A stretch of 64,000 nucleotides of DNA from Ancylobacter aquaticus. GTDB taxonomy: Bacteria > Pseudomonadota > Alphaproteobacteria > Rhizobiales > Xanthobacteraceae. The position numbers were made by a program, and so were the translations under genes. This document shows positions 45,709 to 54,337 of the stretch, piece by piece. Under the pieces are notes generated by a model that worked only from the letters and a program-made list of their open reading frames with translations, did no database searches and was not told where the DNA came from. Position 1 is the first letter of the stretch. Each line of letters opens with the position of its first letter. Where the stretch lies: positions 1,954,561 through 2,018,560 of the forward strand of contig NZ_SMFY01000001.1 of the NCBI RefSeq assembly GCF_004339465.1, in the 5' to 3' direction.

Positions 45709-46905
45709 ATGTCTCAGCTTTCTCATTCCTCTGTTCGCCGGTTCGTGTTCCGTGTTCGGCAGGCCGTTGCGCGCGGCCGGGCCGGAACGACCGGCGTCCG
45801 CCGACGCGCTGCGATTTTGGTCGTGGCCGTGCTGGCGTTTCCGGCAGGTGCCGTGGCGCGGGAGGCGATTTCCGCGCCGCCGCTGCGCCTGGCTCAGCTC
45901 TCTCCGTTCCAGTCGCCGGCCCCGGCGCTGTCGCCGTTCAACCCGTCGCAGATCCAGCCGTCGCGGGCGCTACCCTTTGTCGGCGCGCCGCCGGTTACAG
46001 TGCCCTCCGGCAGTGCCGGCCCGGCCGCCCGCATTCCCGCCACCGGACGGGCGGAGGGTGGCGACCCGCACACCATCCTGCCGCAGCCGCCGGCCGGAAA
46101 GGTGGCGATCGGGATGAGCGCCCGGTTTGGCGAGAAGGAGGGGCTGATCCCGCGAGGTCTCATCTGGCGTGTCTTTGCCGACCGGCCGGAAGCCTCCGGT
46201 GCCTATCCGCTGGTGGCGGAGGCGGCCGATCCCGCGCCTGTATTCTTCCTCTCGCCCGGCGGCTATGTGGTGCACGTGGCCTATGGCCTTGCCAGCGTGG
46301 CGCGGCGGATCGTCATTGGAGAGGAATCGCGGCGCGAGCAGCTCGTCGTTCCCGCCGGCGCCGTGACGCTGCACAGCGATGTCGCCGACAGGCCGCTTCC
46401 GGCGGAGAAGGTGACGTATGATCTCTTCGAGGGCAGCTTCCTGCAGGGGAGGGCGTCGAGCCGACCGTATTTTCGCGGTGCCGTTCCCGGCGACCTCATC
46501 ATCCTGCCGGCCGGCGATTATTACGTCGTCTCGACCTATGGCGACGGCAATGCGGTGATCCAGGCCGACCTCGCCGTGGCGCCGGGCAAGGTGACGGACG
46601 CGACGCTTCACCATCGTGCCGGCGAGGTCACGTTGCGGCTGGTGAAGGGGGAGGGCGGTGAGCCGCTGCCCGAGACGCAGTGGTCGATCGGCACGCCGGG
46701 CGGCGACAGCGTGAAGGAATCGATCAACGCCGAGCCCACCTTCGTACTGGCGGAAGGTGAATACACCGCCGTCGCGCGCTTCGAGGGCAAGACCTATTCC
46801 AAGGTCTTCAATGTCGAATCCGGCAAGAACGGCTCGGTCGAGGTGCGTGTCGGCGAGCAGGTCACGCCAAGCGCGCTGGATACGCAGGACGGCAGCGGCG
46901 ACTGA
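45709..46905 (+). CDS. Secreted hypothetical protein
   Basis: The 398-residue protein has a basic N-terminus and a hydrophobic signal segment (RAAILVVAVLAFPAGAVA, about residues 33-50), a Pro/Ser-rich linker (residues 60-130), then beta-rich repeats (YVVHVAYGLASVARRI, GDYYVVSTYGDGNAVI, GEYTAVARFEGKTYSKV). These three similar strands at roughly 80-100-residue spacing suggest repeated immunoglobulin- or carboxypeptidase-regulatory-like domains, but I do not recognise a named family. A TTG at 45688 is in frame upstream. The ATG at 45709 is preferred. The function is unknown. Confidence 0.8.
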   Translation: MSQLSHSSVRRFVFRVRQAVARGRAGTTGVRRRAAILVVAVLAFPAGAVAREAISAPPLRLAQLSPFQSPAPALSPFNPSQIQPSRALPFVGAPPVTVPSGSAGPAARIPATGRAEGGDPHTILPQPPAGKVAIGMSARFGEKEGLIPRGLIWRVFADRPEASGAYPLVAEAADPAPVFFLSPGGYVVHVAYGLASVARRIVIGEESRREQLVVPAGAVTLHSDVADRPLPAEKVTYDLFEGSFLQGRASSRPYFRGAVPGDLIILPAGDYYVVSTYGDGNAVIQADLAVAPGKVTDATLHHRAGEVTLRLVKGEGGEPLPETQWSIGTPGGDSVKESINAEPTFVLAEGEYTAVARFEGKTYSKVFNVESGKNGSVEVRVGEQVTPSALDTQDGSGD

Positions 46906-46999
46906 TCGCCGGCCTTCTTCGCGCCTTATATGGTCAACGTTTTCTTAAGCGGCCGACGCGCATCATCGCCTTCGTGTTGAACCGGGCCGGGAGTGCGCG

Positions 47000-48130
47000 A
47001 TGATCGTGCGGCAGTTTCTGGAATGGGCGCGGACCGCTCCGGAGGATGCGCGGGCCAAGGCTGTCGCCGCTTTGGCCCGGGCCTATGTGCGCCCCGAGCT
47101 GGGGGCCGCAGAGCGCGCGGAAATCGACGAGGCCCTGCCGGGGCTGGTGGCCGACCCCTCGTCCCTCGTACAGTTTCAGCTCGCCTCGGCACTCTGCCGC
47201 CACCCGCTGGTGCCCGCCGATGTCGTCCTCCAGCTGGCTCGCCTTCCGGGGCCGGCGGGTGCGCTGGTGCTGGAGCATTCGGCGGTGCTGAATGTGCGCG
47301 AACTCATCGCCATGTGTGCCGGCGGAGATGCCGGCAAGCAGGCGGCCGTCGCGCGACGGCAAGGGCTTTCGGCGCCCGTCGCGGCCCTGCTGGCGGAAAT
47401 GGCGGATGTCGGCGCCGTGCTGGAACTGGTGCGAAATCGAACGGCCGACGTTCCCGGCTTCGCGCTCGGGCAGATCGTGTCGCGCTTCGGCGGCGTGCCG
47501 GAATTGCGCGAGGCGTTGCTGAGCCGCCCGGATCTTCCGGCGGCGGCGCATCAGGCGCTGATTCGCGTCGTGGCCGGGGCGCTGTCGGCCCTGGTCGAAG
47601 AGCGCCAGTGGCTCTCGCCGGCCGAGACGGCGCGGCTGACGCGCGAGGCCTGTGACCAGGCCACGGTGACGCAGGCCTCACCCCCCCAATTCACCCAGAC
47701 CCGCGCGCTGGTTCAGGGCCTGCAGGCGAGGGGTGAACTGACCTCGGCACTGGTGCTGCGCTCCCTTCTGTCGGGGCAGATGCGGCTTTTCCTCGAAGCG
47801 GTGTCGTTGCTCTCGGGGATTTCGGTCGATCACGTCGCGGCGCTTGCGGCCGACCGTTCGGGCGAGGCCTTCCGCGTTCTCTATGACCGACTGGGGTTGC
47901 CGGCCGGGGCTTTCATCGCCTTCCGCACGGCGCTGCGTGTCGTCCAGTCGGAAACCTATCTGGATGAACGCGACGCCGAGCCGGGGCTTCGCCTGCGCAT
48001 TCTGGATGACGTGCTCGCGGCCTATGAATTGGCTGGTGAGAGCGCACGAGGCAACCGTATCGTCGGCATGCTGCACCGTTGGCAGGGCGAGGCGCGCGAG
48101 CGATCCGAAAGGCAGACGCTCGCGGCGTGA
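47000..48130 (+). CDS. DUF2336 domain protein
   Basis: The 376-residue alpha-helical protein has the alternating helices of DUF2336 (for example VQFQLASALCRHPLVPADVV, then FALGQIVSRFGGVPELRE). The family is almost limited to alphaproteobacteria. Its role is unknown, and HEAT-like helical repeats suggest protein binding. GGGAG precedes the ATG at 47000. It converges with nadK, separated by a palindromic repeat. Confidence 0.85.
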   Translation: MIVRQFLEWARTAPEDARAKAVAALARAYVRPELGAAERAEIDEALPGLVADPSSLVQFQLASALCRHPLVPADVVLQLARLPGPAGALVLEHSAVLNVRELIAMCAGGDAGKQAAVARRQGLSAPVAALLAEMADVGAVLELVRNRTADVPGFALGQIVSRFGGVPELREALLSRPDLPAAAHQALIRVVAGALSALVEERQWLSPAETARLTREACDQATVTQASPPQFTQTRALVQGLQARGELTSALVLRSLLSGQMRLFLEAVSLLSGISVDHVAALAADRSGEAFRVLYDRLGLPAGAFIAFRTALRVVQSETYLDERDAEPGLRLRILDDVLAAYELAGESARGNRIVGMLHRWQGEARERSERQTLAA

Positions 48131-48151
48131 GCGGACCTTGCTCGTAGATCT

Positions 48152-48188
48152 CTAGAGCACGCGCCGATCAGCTCGGATCGCACTCTAG
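48152..48188. repeat. Palindromic intergenic repeat at nadK stop codon
   Basis: CTAGAG (48152-48157) faces CTCTAG (48183-48188), with CCGATC and GGATCG in between. The TAG stop of nadK (48187-48185 on the minus strand) falls in the right end. It lies between convergent genes, as the element at tamB does. Confidence 0.65.
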
Positions 48189-49003
48189 CCGAACTGCTCC
48201 GCCAGAATGCGCTCCTCGATCGAGTGATCGCGGTCGACCAGCATGGTCATGGACGAGTTCGGATCGAGCCGGGCGCGCACGGCCACCACGTCGCGTACCT
48301 CGAAATGATCGGCCGTGGCATTCACCGGGCGTTTTTCAAACTCCATCACGGCAATGTCGACGCGAGCGCGGTCAGGCACCAGCGCCCCGCGCCAGCGACG
48401 CGGCCGGAAGGCGGAGATCGGAGTGACAGCCAGTAGCGGCGTGCCGATGGGCAGAATCGGACCCTGTGCGGAAAGGTTATAGGCGGTCGAACCCGCCGGG
48501 GTGGCCACCAATACGCCGTCGCATATCAGCTCCTCCATCCGCACCTTGCCGTCGATGGCGATGCGCAGCTTGGCGGCCTGGTAGGACTGGCGGATGAGGG
48601 ACACCTCGTTGATCGCCCAGGCGCGGTGCTGGCGTCCCTTGATGTCGGTTGCTTCCATCATCAGCGGGTGAATGACCACACGCTGCGAGGCGGCGATGCG
48701 CGCGGGCAGGTCTTCCTCGCGAAAACTGTTCATGAGAAAGCCGACCGACCCGCGATTCATACCGTAGATCGGCGTTCCGCTGTCGCGGCAACGGTGCAGC
48801 GTCTGCAGCATGAAGCCATCGCCGCCAAGGGCGACGATGATCTCGGCGTCCTCCGGGGCCACCGTGCCATAGCGGGCGACCAGGCGGGCCTGTGCCTGAA
48901 GCGCGTCCGGCGCCTCGCTGGCGACGAAGGCGATTCGGGTGAAGGCCGGCACCGTGTCGGCCTCGGTGCTGCTCGAACCGGCGGGACGGGCGACTTCGTT
49001 CAT
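48185..49003 (-). CDS. nadK: NAD kinase
   Basis: The 272-residue protein phosphorylates NAD to NADP. It has the GGDGFML motif (residues 60-66) and the downstream [12 protein letters not shown] with the conserved NxSA-like loop (TPAGSTAYN). The length is close to the usual 255-300. The ATG at 49003 is preferred over a TTG at 49021. The stop lies in a palindromic repeat. Confidence 0.93.
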   Translation of the reverse strand: MNEVARPAGSSSTEADTVPAFTRIAFVASEAPDALQAQARLVARYGTVAPEDAEIIVALGGDGFMLQTLHRCRDSGTPIYGMNRGSVGFLMNSFREEDLPARIAASQRVVIHPLMMEATDIKGRQHRAWAINEVSLIRQSYQAAKLRIAIDGKVRMEELICDGVLVATPAGSTAYNLSAQGPILPIGTPLLAVTPISAFRPRRWRGALVPDRARVDIAVMEFEKRPVNATADHFEVRDVVAVRARLDPNSSMTMLVDRDHSIEERILAEQFG

Positions 49004-49167
49004 GCGGACAGCCCGGTGCAAGGTGAAATGGAGAAGCCCGAAGGCCAGGAGTGCACGGCGTTGGTCACGATGGCCCGGCCCTGGCGTCGTCGAGCTGGAA
49101 TCCGGTTTGTCCTCTGGGCCCGGTCAGCCGGCGCCTCGACGTCCGGCCCCGACCACCGGCGCGTCGT

Positions 49168-49413
49168 TCAGTCTTCGACGGCGCGCAGATAGGGTTCGAC
49201 CGGCCCGACGAGCTTCACCGTCATCGGGTTGCCGGCACGGTCCTTCGCCTTGCCGACCGAGACCCGAATCCAGCCCTCGCTGACGCAATATTCCTCGACA
49301 TTGGTTTTTTCAGCGCCCTTGAAGCGGATGCCGACGCCACGTTCCAGGAGCTCGGCATTGTGGAACGGGCTGCTCGGGTCGCTCGACAGGCGGTCGGGAA
49401 GAGGTTCGGACAT
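49168..49413 (-). CDS. DUF3297 family protein
   Basis: The 81-residue protein has the family pattern GVGIRFKGAEKTNVEEYCVSE and KAKDRAGNPMTVKLVGPVEP (each about 20 residues). It is small, soluble and of unknown function, and is common next to unrelated housekeeping genes in proteobacteria. The gene is isolated, with gaps of more than 100 bases on both sides. Confidence 0.85.
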   Translation of the reverse strand: MSEPLPDRLSSDPSSPFHNAELLERGVGIRFKGAEKTNVEEYCVSEGWIRVSVGKAKDRAGNPMTVKLVGPVEPYLRAVED

Positions 49414-49530
49414 GGGCGGGGCCTCGGCTCACTGAAACGATTGCGCGAGACATAGCCCCGCGCCGCCGGTTTTGCCAAGCCGCATCCCAGGCTGCATGCG
49501 ACAGCGCATGCGGGGGACGGCGCTGTTTCG

Positions 49531-50523
49531 TCAGAGCACAGGACGCCAGATCGCCGGCACCATTGCGTAACCCTCGCCTTCCTTGCGGATGAAGCCGGTG
49601 GCCGGGAAGGGGTAATGATAGCCCGTGAGCTGGAGCTTTTCGGCCGCGAGCATGTCGTAGATGCGCCGGCGGGTCTGCACCGCCTTCTCGCCGTCCATGT
49701 CGAACTGCACCTGCCACTCCGGATTCGGGGCGAACAGGATCGGTGTGTTGGTGGTGTCGGACTGGACGAACAGCCGGTCATTGCCCGAGGCGAGGATGAA
49801 GGCGGTATGCCCGGGCGTGTGGCCGGCGGCGTCGACGGAGGTGAGGCCCGGGGCGACCTCCTTGTCCCATCCGTATCGGTTCACCTTGCTGTCGATGTCC
49901 TTGAACACCCGCCGCACATTCTGGAAATTTGCCTTCAGCGCTTCCGGGGCGCGGCTCATCTCGCCCTCGTCCATCCAGAACGCCCATTCCGCCTCCGGCA
50001 CCAGGATTTCGGCGTTGGGAAAAGCAAGGCCGCCATCGGCAGTGCGCAGCCCGTTAATGTGGTCGCCGTGGAAATGGGAGATGACCACGGTGCCGATGTC
50101 GGCGGGCTTAACGCCGGCCCAGGCAAGATTGGCCTGGAGCCGGCCGACGGTTGCATTGCCCGGCTGCGGGCCATTGCCGGTGTCGATCAGCGTCAGCTTG
50201 CCACCATTGTTGATGAGCAGCGGATTGAACTGGATCGACATCGTGTCCTTGGGCTGGAAGGCCAATTCGAGCGCGCTGTTGACCTCCTCGCGCGAGGCGT
50301 TTCGCACGAATCCGTCGGGCAGCGGAAAGGTGCGCATGCCATCATTGACGGCCGTCACCTCGATGTCGCCGATCTTGTAGCGGTACAGGCTCGGCACCTG
50401 CTGGCCGGAGGCGGTCTGGGCCGCTGCCGACGAGGTGCCGGCGGCGAGCAGCGGCACTGTGGCTGGAAGCGCCGCCAGGCTGGCGGCACCGGCAAGCACA
50501 TGGCGGCGGGACATCTTGCTCAT
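49531..50523 (-). CDS. MBL-fold metallo-hydrolase with twin-arginine-type signal
   Basis: The 330-residue protein begins MSKMSRRHVLAGAASLAAL, a twin-arginine-like signal (SRRHVL), with cleavage near SAAAQ at residue 36. The metallo-beta-lactamase fold is marked by SHFHGDH (His150, His152, Asp154, His155). Such periplasmic enzymes hydrolyse lactones or thioesters, and the substrate here is unknown. The start at 50523 was preferred over 50610, which would add 29 residues before the Tat signal. Confidence 0.85.
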   Translation of the reverse strand: MSKMSRRHVLAGAASLAALPATVPLLAAGTSSAAAQTASGQQVPSLYRYKIGDIEVTAVNDGMRTFPLPDGFVRNASREEVNSALELAFQPKDTMSIQFNPLLINNGGKLTLIDTGNGPQPGNATVGRLQANLAWAGVKPADIGTVVISHFHGDHINGLRTADGGLAFPNAEILVPEAEWAFWMDEGEMSRAPEALKANFQNVRRVFKDIDSKVNRYGWDKEVAPGLTSVDAAGHTPGHTAFILASGNDRLFVQSDTTNTPILFAPNPEWQVQFDMDGEKAVQTRRRIYDMLAAEKLQLTGYHYPFPATGFIRKEGEGYAMVPAIWRPVL

Positions 50524-50631
50524 CGCGGACTCCGTTGGTTGGCTTGCCCGTCGGGCGTGTTGCTGCACGCTAGTGGCGACGGGCGAGGTGGTCACGACGA
50601 GGGTCATCACGTTCGGGTGAGGCTAGCCGGC

Positions 50632-51219
50632 TCAGAACCTGTGCTTGAAGCCCAGCTCGATGCCGTCATAGGCCGGCTCGCCGTCGGTCCAGTCGCGCTC
50701 GATGAACAGCGTTACGGCCGTCTGTTCGGTTGCCCAATAGCTGATGCCGGTGGCGATCTCGGGCGTGTTGTAATCATTGGAGGTGTCGAAGGCGTTGCGG
50801 TAGCGCAGCTTCAGCGCGGTCCAGGTGAAGTGCTTGGCGATCGGGATATCGGCCGCGATGGAGAAGAAATAATAGGGGAAGCTGGTGGGGTCGTCCGACT
50901 CGATGAAGTGCTGGCCGATGCCAGCCATTCCCGTCAGGGTGAAGGCGCCGAAATCATGGGTGTAGCCGATAGAAGTGTCGATGTTGACCTTGTAGTCGGT
51001 TGTTCGCGCCGTGTCGTAATACTTGCCGTTGGCCGCAATGATGAAATGGTTGTCGAAGGTGTGGGCGACGCCGAGGCCCCAGTCGGTGCCTGTGGTGTTG
51101 CTGAAATCGTCCGGCGCGCGCTCCGTCGTCACGTTTCCGGAAAGGGTCGTGCTGCCGGCAAGGACCGGCTGCGGAATACAGAGAAGAAGACAGAAGGCAG
51201 CAAGGGTGCCGGCGCGCAT
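50632..51219 (-). CDS. Outer-membrane beta-barrel-like protein of unknown function
   Basis: The 195-residue protein has a signal peptide (LAAFCLLLCIPQPVLAG) and alternating hydrophobic strands with aromatic girdles (YKVNIDTSIGYTHDFGAFT, PIAKHFTWTALKLRY), and ends in GFKHRF, a terminal Phe typical of barrel proteins. I do not recognise a named family. It lies between a hydrolase gene and the polyamine transporter, on the same strand. Confidence 0.7.
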   Translation of the reverse strand: MRAGTLAAFCLLLCIPQPVLAGSTTLSGNVTTERAPDDFSNTTGTDWGLGVAHTFDNHFIIAANGKYYDTARTTDYKVNIDTSIGYTHDFGAFTLTGMAGIGQHFIESDDPTSFPYYFFSIAADIPIAKHFTWTALKLRYRNAFDTSNDYNTPEIATGISYWATEQTAVTLFIERDWTDGEPAYDGIELGFKHRF

Positions 51220-51320
51220 GAACTGACCCCAAAGGTTTCGGTTCGGAGCGTGTGCGACATCGGAGGCCCCGGTTTATCGGGTCCTGGCAGTGGCCAACCG
51301 TGCATAGGTATGTCGAAGCC

Positions 51321-52118
51321 TTATGCCTTCGGCTTTTTCTTCAGCACGACATAAGCGATGGCGGCGACGAGGGTCAGCGCCACGAAGATCACGCCCACGA
51401 CGTTGATCACCGGCGAGAGCCCGAAGCGCAGCCGCGAGGCAATCTCGGTGACAAGAGTCCACTCGCCTCCGATGGCGAACACCGTGGTGTTGTAGTTCTC
51501 GAACGATTGCAGGAATGCGACGACGGCGGCGGTAAAGCAGGTTGGCGCCAGGAAAGGCAGGGTGATGCGCCGGAAGACCAGTGTATGGCTGGCGCCAAGA
51601 TCAAGCGCGGCCTCTTCCAGCGTGCGATCCTGACGCTGCAGCCGGGCGAGGAAGAGCAGCATGGCGTAGGACGCGATGAAGCTCGACTGCGCCATGACGG
51701 CGACGAACAGCCCGCCCGGCACGCCGAACTCACGCCAGAAAATGAGGCTGGAAATCCCGAGGATTATGCCCGGCGTCAGCACTGGCGAGACCAGCACGGA
51801 ATAGAGCATCGTCCCGGAACGCTGGCCGAGGCGCGTGAGAATCAGCGCGCCCGACAGGCCAGCGGGGATCGACACCGCGATGACCCCCAGCGCCACCAGC
51901 ACCGAGTTGACCAACCCCTGCAACAGTCGCTGGTCGTGCGCCAGGGCGACGAACCATTTCAGGGTGAAGCCGTGCCATTGCGTGACCGAGGGATAGTCGA
52001 AGGAATTGAACGCCGCCGCCGACATCACCGCCAGCGGCAGGAAGAGGTAGAGGACGAACAGGCCGATATAGATGTTCAGCACCAGCCGCGCGCCGGCGCT
52101 TTCCGTGGCGGTGCTCAT
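51321..52118 (-). CDS. ABC transporter permease, PotC-like (spermidine/putrescine)
   Basis: The 265-residue permease has the inner-membrane permease EAA-type loop LEEAALDLGASHTLVFRRIT. It sits second in an operon with the PotB-type permease, PotA-type ATPase and PotD-type binding protein, which supports polyamine import. Its ATG overlaps the end of the upstream permease gene by four bases. The exact substrate (spermidine, putrescine or another cation) cannot be read from sequence. Confidence 0.87.
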   Translation of the reverse strand: MSTATESAGARLVLNIYIGLFVLYLFLPLAVMSAAAFNSFDYPSVTQWHGFTLKWFVALAHDQRLLQGLVNSVLVALGVIAVSIPAGLSGALILTRLGQRSGTMLYSVLVSPVLTPGIILGISSLIFWREFGVPGGLFVAVMAQSSFIASYAMLLFLARLQRQDRTLEEAALDLGASHTLVFRRITLPFLAPTCFTAAVVAFLQSFENYNTTVFAIGGEWTLVTEIASRLRFGLSPVINVVGVIFVALTLVAAIAYVVLKKKPKA

Positions 52119-53152
52119 TTCGCGATGTCCCTCAGCCCGACGCCGAACAGGCGCATCATGAGAAGGATGAAGGCGGTGCAGACGACGAGGAGCGAGACGG
52201 CATAGGCCGAACCCATGTTCCAGTTATTGCTCTCATAAAACTGTCGGTAGACCAGCTGGCTGAACCAATCGCCGCCCTGGCCGCGCGTCATGATGGCGGG
52301 CACCGAATAGGAGCCGGCGGAGAGCATGAAGGTCATGATGCAGCCCACCGCGATGCCCGGCTTGGCGTGTGGAATGATGACGCGGCGATGGATGCGGAAG
52401 GTGGAGGCCCCGAGGTCCCGCGCCGCCTCGATCTGGTTGCGGTCGAGCGTCTCCAGCGTGTTCACCATCGGGAACACCATGAACAGAACATAGGTATAGA
52501 TCATCGCCAGGAAGACGGCGGAGGGATTCTCAAGGAAGGGAATCCACTCGCGGGCATCGAGATTGATGAAGCCCATCCACTGCAGCACGCCGTTGATGAC
52601 GCCGCGATAGTCGAGAATCATCAGCCAGGCGTAGACGCGCAGCAATTCGTTGATAGCGTAGGGGACGATGAGCGCGACCATGAGGATGATCGCCTTGCGC
52701 GGTCCGCTGGCGAGCGCCACCACATAGGCGACCGGATAGCACACGACTAACGCCAGTGCTGTCACCAGCAGGGCATAGAAGATGGTGCGGACGAAGATGT
52801 AGAAATGCAGCCCGCTCATACGGGTGAAATTGGCCAGCCCGTAGGTTTTCGGCGGGTCTTTCTCCTGTGCTTCCAGCGTGGCGATTTCCGCCTGCTTCTC
52901 CGTAAGGCTCTGGTCGAACGCGGCCTGTTTGGCGGGATCGGTCTCGGAACTGCGGTCCAGTTCGATCAGCGAAATGTCGTTATAGAGCCGGTCGATGGTG
53001 AGCGAGATGTCGCCCTTGGCCTCGCGCCACCACAGCGACTGCTCGACCATCGCCCCGAGCGGCACGAGAATCAGCACGAGAATCCACGCCACCGCGATGC
53101 CGGCGATGAGGGAGGCGAGGGGGCGGCCATAGGCGCGGGAAAGGCTACCCAT
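52115..53152 (-). CDS. ABC transporter permease, PotB-like, with long periplasmic insertion
   Basis: The 345-residue permease has the EAA-type loop EAARDLGASTFRIHRRVIIP. Between the first and second membrane segments it has an extra charged stretch (about residues 38-105, with RSSETDPAKQAAFDQSLTEK) that looks like a coiled coil. The usual length is about 280-300. The stop overlaps the PotC-like start, and its own start overlaps the ATPase gene by eight bases. Confidence 0.88.
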   Translation of the reverse strand: MGSLSRAYGRPLASLIAGIAVAWILVLILVPLGAMVEQSLWWREAKGDISLTIDRLYNDISLIELDRSSETDPAKQAAFDQSLTEKQAEIATLEAQEKDPPKTYGLANFTRMSGLHFYIFVRTIFYALLVTALALVVCYPVAYVVALASGPRKAIILMVALIVPYAINELLRVYAWLMILDYRGVINGVLQWMGFINLDAREWIPFLENPSAVFLAMIYTYVLFMVFPMVNTLETLDRNQIEAARDLGASTFRIHRRVIIPHAKPGIAVGCIMTFMLSAGSYSVPAIMTRGQGGDWFSQLVYRQFYESNNWNMGSAYAVSLLVVCTAFILLMMRLFGVGLRDIAK

Positions 53153-54239
53153 GGGCCAGCGCTCCCATGGGATAGACCAGCGCGTCGTCGACGCCGAAAG
53201 ACAGGGTCAGTTCCTCCGGCAGTTCGCGGACGGCGGGGCCGTTCGGCACCGTCACGGTGAGCGTCTGGCCGGCCGCGGCGCAGTGGAGATGCACCGACGG
53301 CCCCTCTAGATTGCGCGCGGCGAGGCGGGCGGCAACGGTGTTCACGCCGCCGGGGCCGAGCACGATGCGCTCGGGGCGAACCATGAGCAGCGCCTCTTCG
53401 CCCAGCCGGATCGGCCCTTTCACCCGTCCTTCGATCCGCCCGATCGGGGTGTCGAGCGCGGCCAGCGAATCCGCCAGGCTCGTCACCGTGCCGCGCAGCA
53501 CGTTCTGCTCGCCGACAAAGGTGGCGACGAAGGGCGTTGCCGGTTCGGCATAGAGCGTGTCGGCGTCCGCGACCTGTTCGAGCCTGCCGCGGCTCATCAC
53601 CGCCACGCGGTCGGACATGGCGAGCGCCTCGCCCTGGTCGTGGGTGATGTAGATGAAGGTGATGCCCACGCGCTTCTGGATCGCGCGCAACTCGCTGCGC
53701 ATGTGCTGGCGCAGCTTGAGGTCGAGAGCGGAGAGCGGCTCGTCGAGCAGCAGAACGGCGGGCTCGACCGCCAGCGCCCGGGCAATGGCGACGCGCTGGC
53801 GCTGGCCGCCGGAGAGGTCTGCCGGCCGCTTGTCGCCATAACCGTTCAGCGCGACCAGTTCGAGCAGTTCCTCCGCGCGTTTCAGCCGCTCGGCCTTGCG
53901 CATGCCACGCGCTTCCAACCCGAAGGCGACGTTCTCGGCCACGCTCATCAGCGGGAAGAGCGCAAGGTTCTGGAAGATCAGCGCCGTGGGCCGCTCATTG
54001 GGACCCTTGCCGGCCATGTCCTCGCCGCCGATCAGCACGCGGCCTTCGGTCGGCTCGATGAAGCCGGAAATGGTGCGCAGCAGCGTGGTCTTGCCGCAAC
54101 CGGAGGGGCCGAGGATGGAAAAGAACTCGCCGGCATGGATGGCGAGGTCGGTCGGTTGAACGGCAGTCGAATCGCCGAAGCGGATCGACACCTGATCGAG
54201 ACGCACGTCCTTGCCGCGCATGGGGGGTCCATCAGCCAT
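53145..54239 (-). CDS. ABC transporter ATP-binding protein, PotA-like
   Basis: The 364-residue ATPase has Walker A GPSGCGKTT (residues 44-52), [15 protein letters not shown] and VLLLDEPLSALD. The C-terminal third is the TOBE-type regulatory domain common to PotA. The start at 54239 (MADGPP) was chosen because upstream residues in the same frame are not sensible. An alternative ATG at 54221 is also possible. It is co-transcribed with the permeases and binding protein. Confidence 0.88.
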   Translation of the reverse strand: MADGPPMRGKDVRLDQVSIRFGDSTAVQPTDLAIHAGEFFSILGPSGCGKTTLLRTISGFIEPTEGRVLIGGEDMAGKGPNERPTALIFQNLALFPLMSVAENVAFGLEARGMRKAERLKRAEELLELVALNGYGDKRPADLSGGQRQRVAIARALAVEPAVLLLDEPLSALDLKLRQHMRSELRAIQKRVGITFIYITHDQGEALAMSDRVAVMSRGRLEQVADADTLYAEPATPFVATFVGEQNVLRGTVTSLADSLAALDTPIGRIEGRVKGPIRLGEEALLMVRPERIVLGPGGVNTVAARLAARNLEGPSVHLHCAAAGQTLTVTVPNGPAVRELPEELTLSFGVDDALVYPMGALAHG

Positions 54240-54286
54240 GAGGTGGGCCGTCCACGTCCTCGGAGGCCATCCGCGAGACGGGCGAG

Positions 54287-54311
54287 CATCCCCGGGACAC
54301 GCCCGGGGATG
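54287..54311. other. Intercistronic hairpin between binding-protein and ATPase genes
   Basis: CATCCCCGGG (54287-54296) pairs perfectly with CCCGGGGATG (54302-54311) around a five-base loop. Its position downstream of the binding-protein gene on the minus strand suits protection or partial termination of that transcript. The poly-T tract (GGTTTTG) lies on the opposite side, so it is not a standard minus-strand terminator. Confidence 0.6.
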
Positions 54312-54337
54312 GGTTTTGTCGGGAAGAGATGGCGGGA

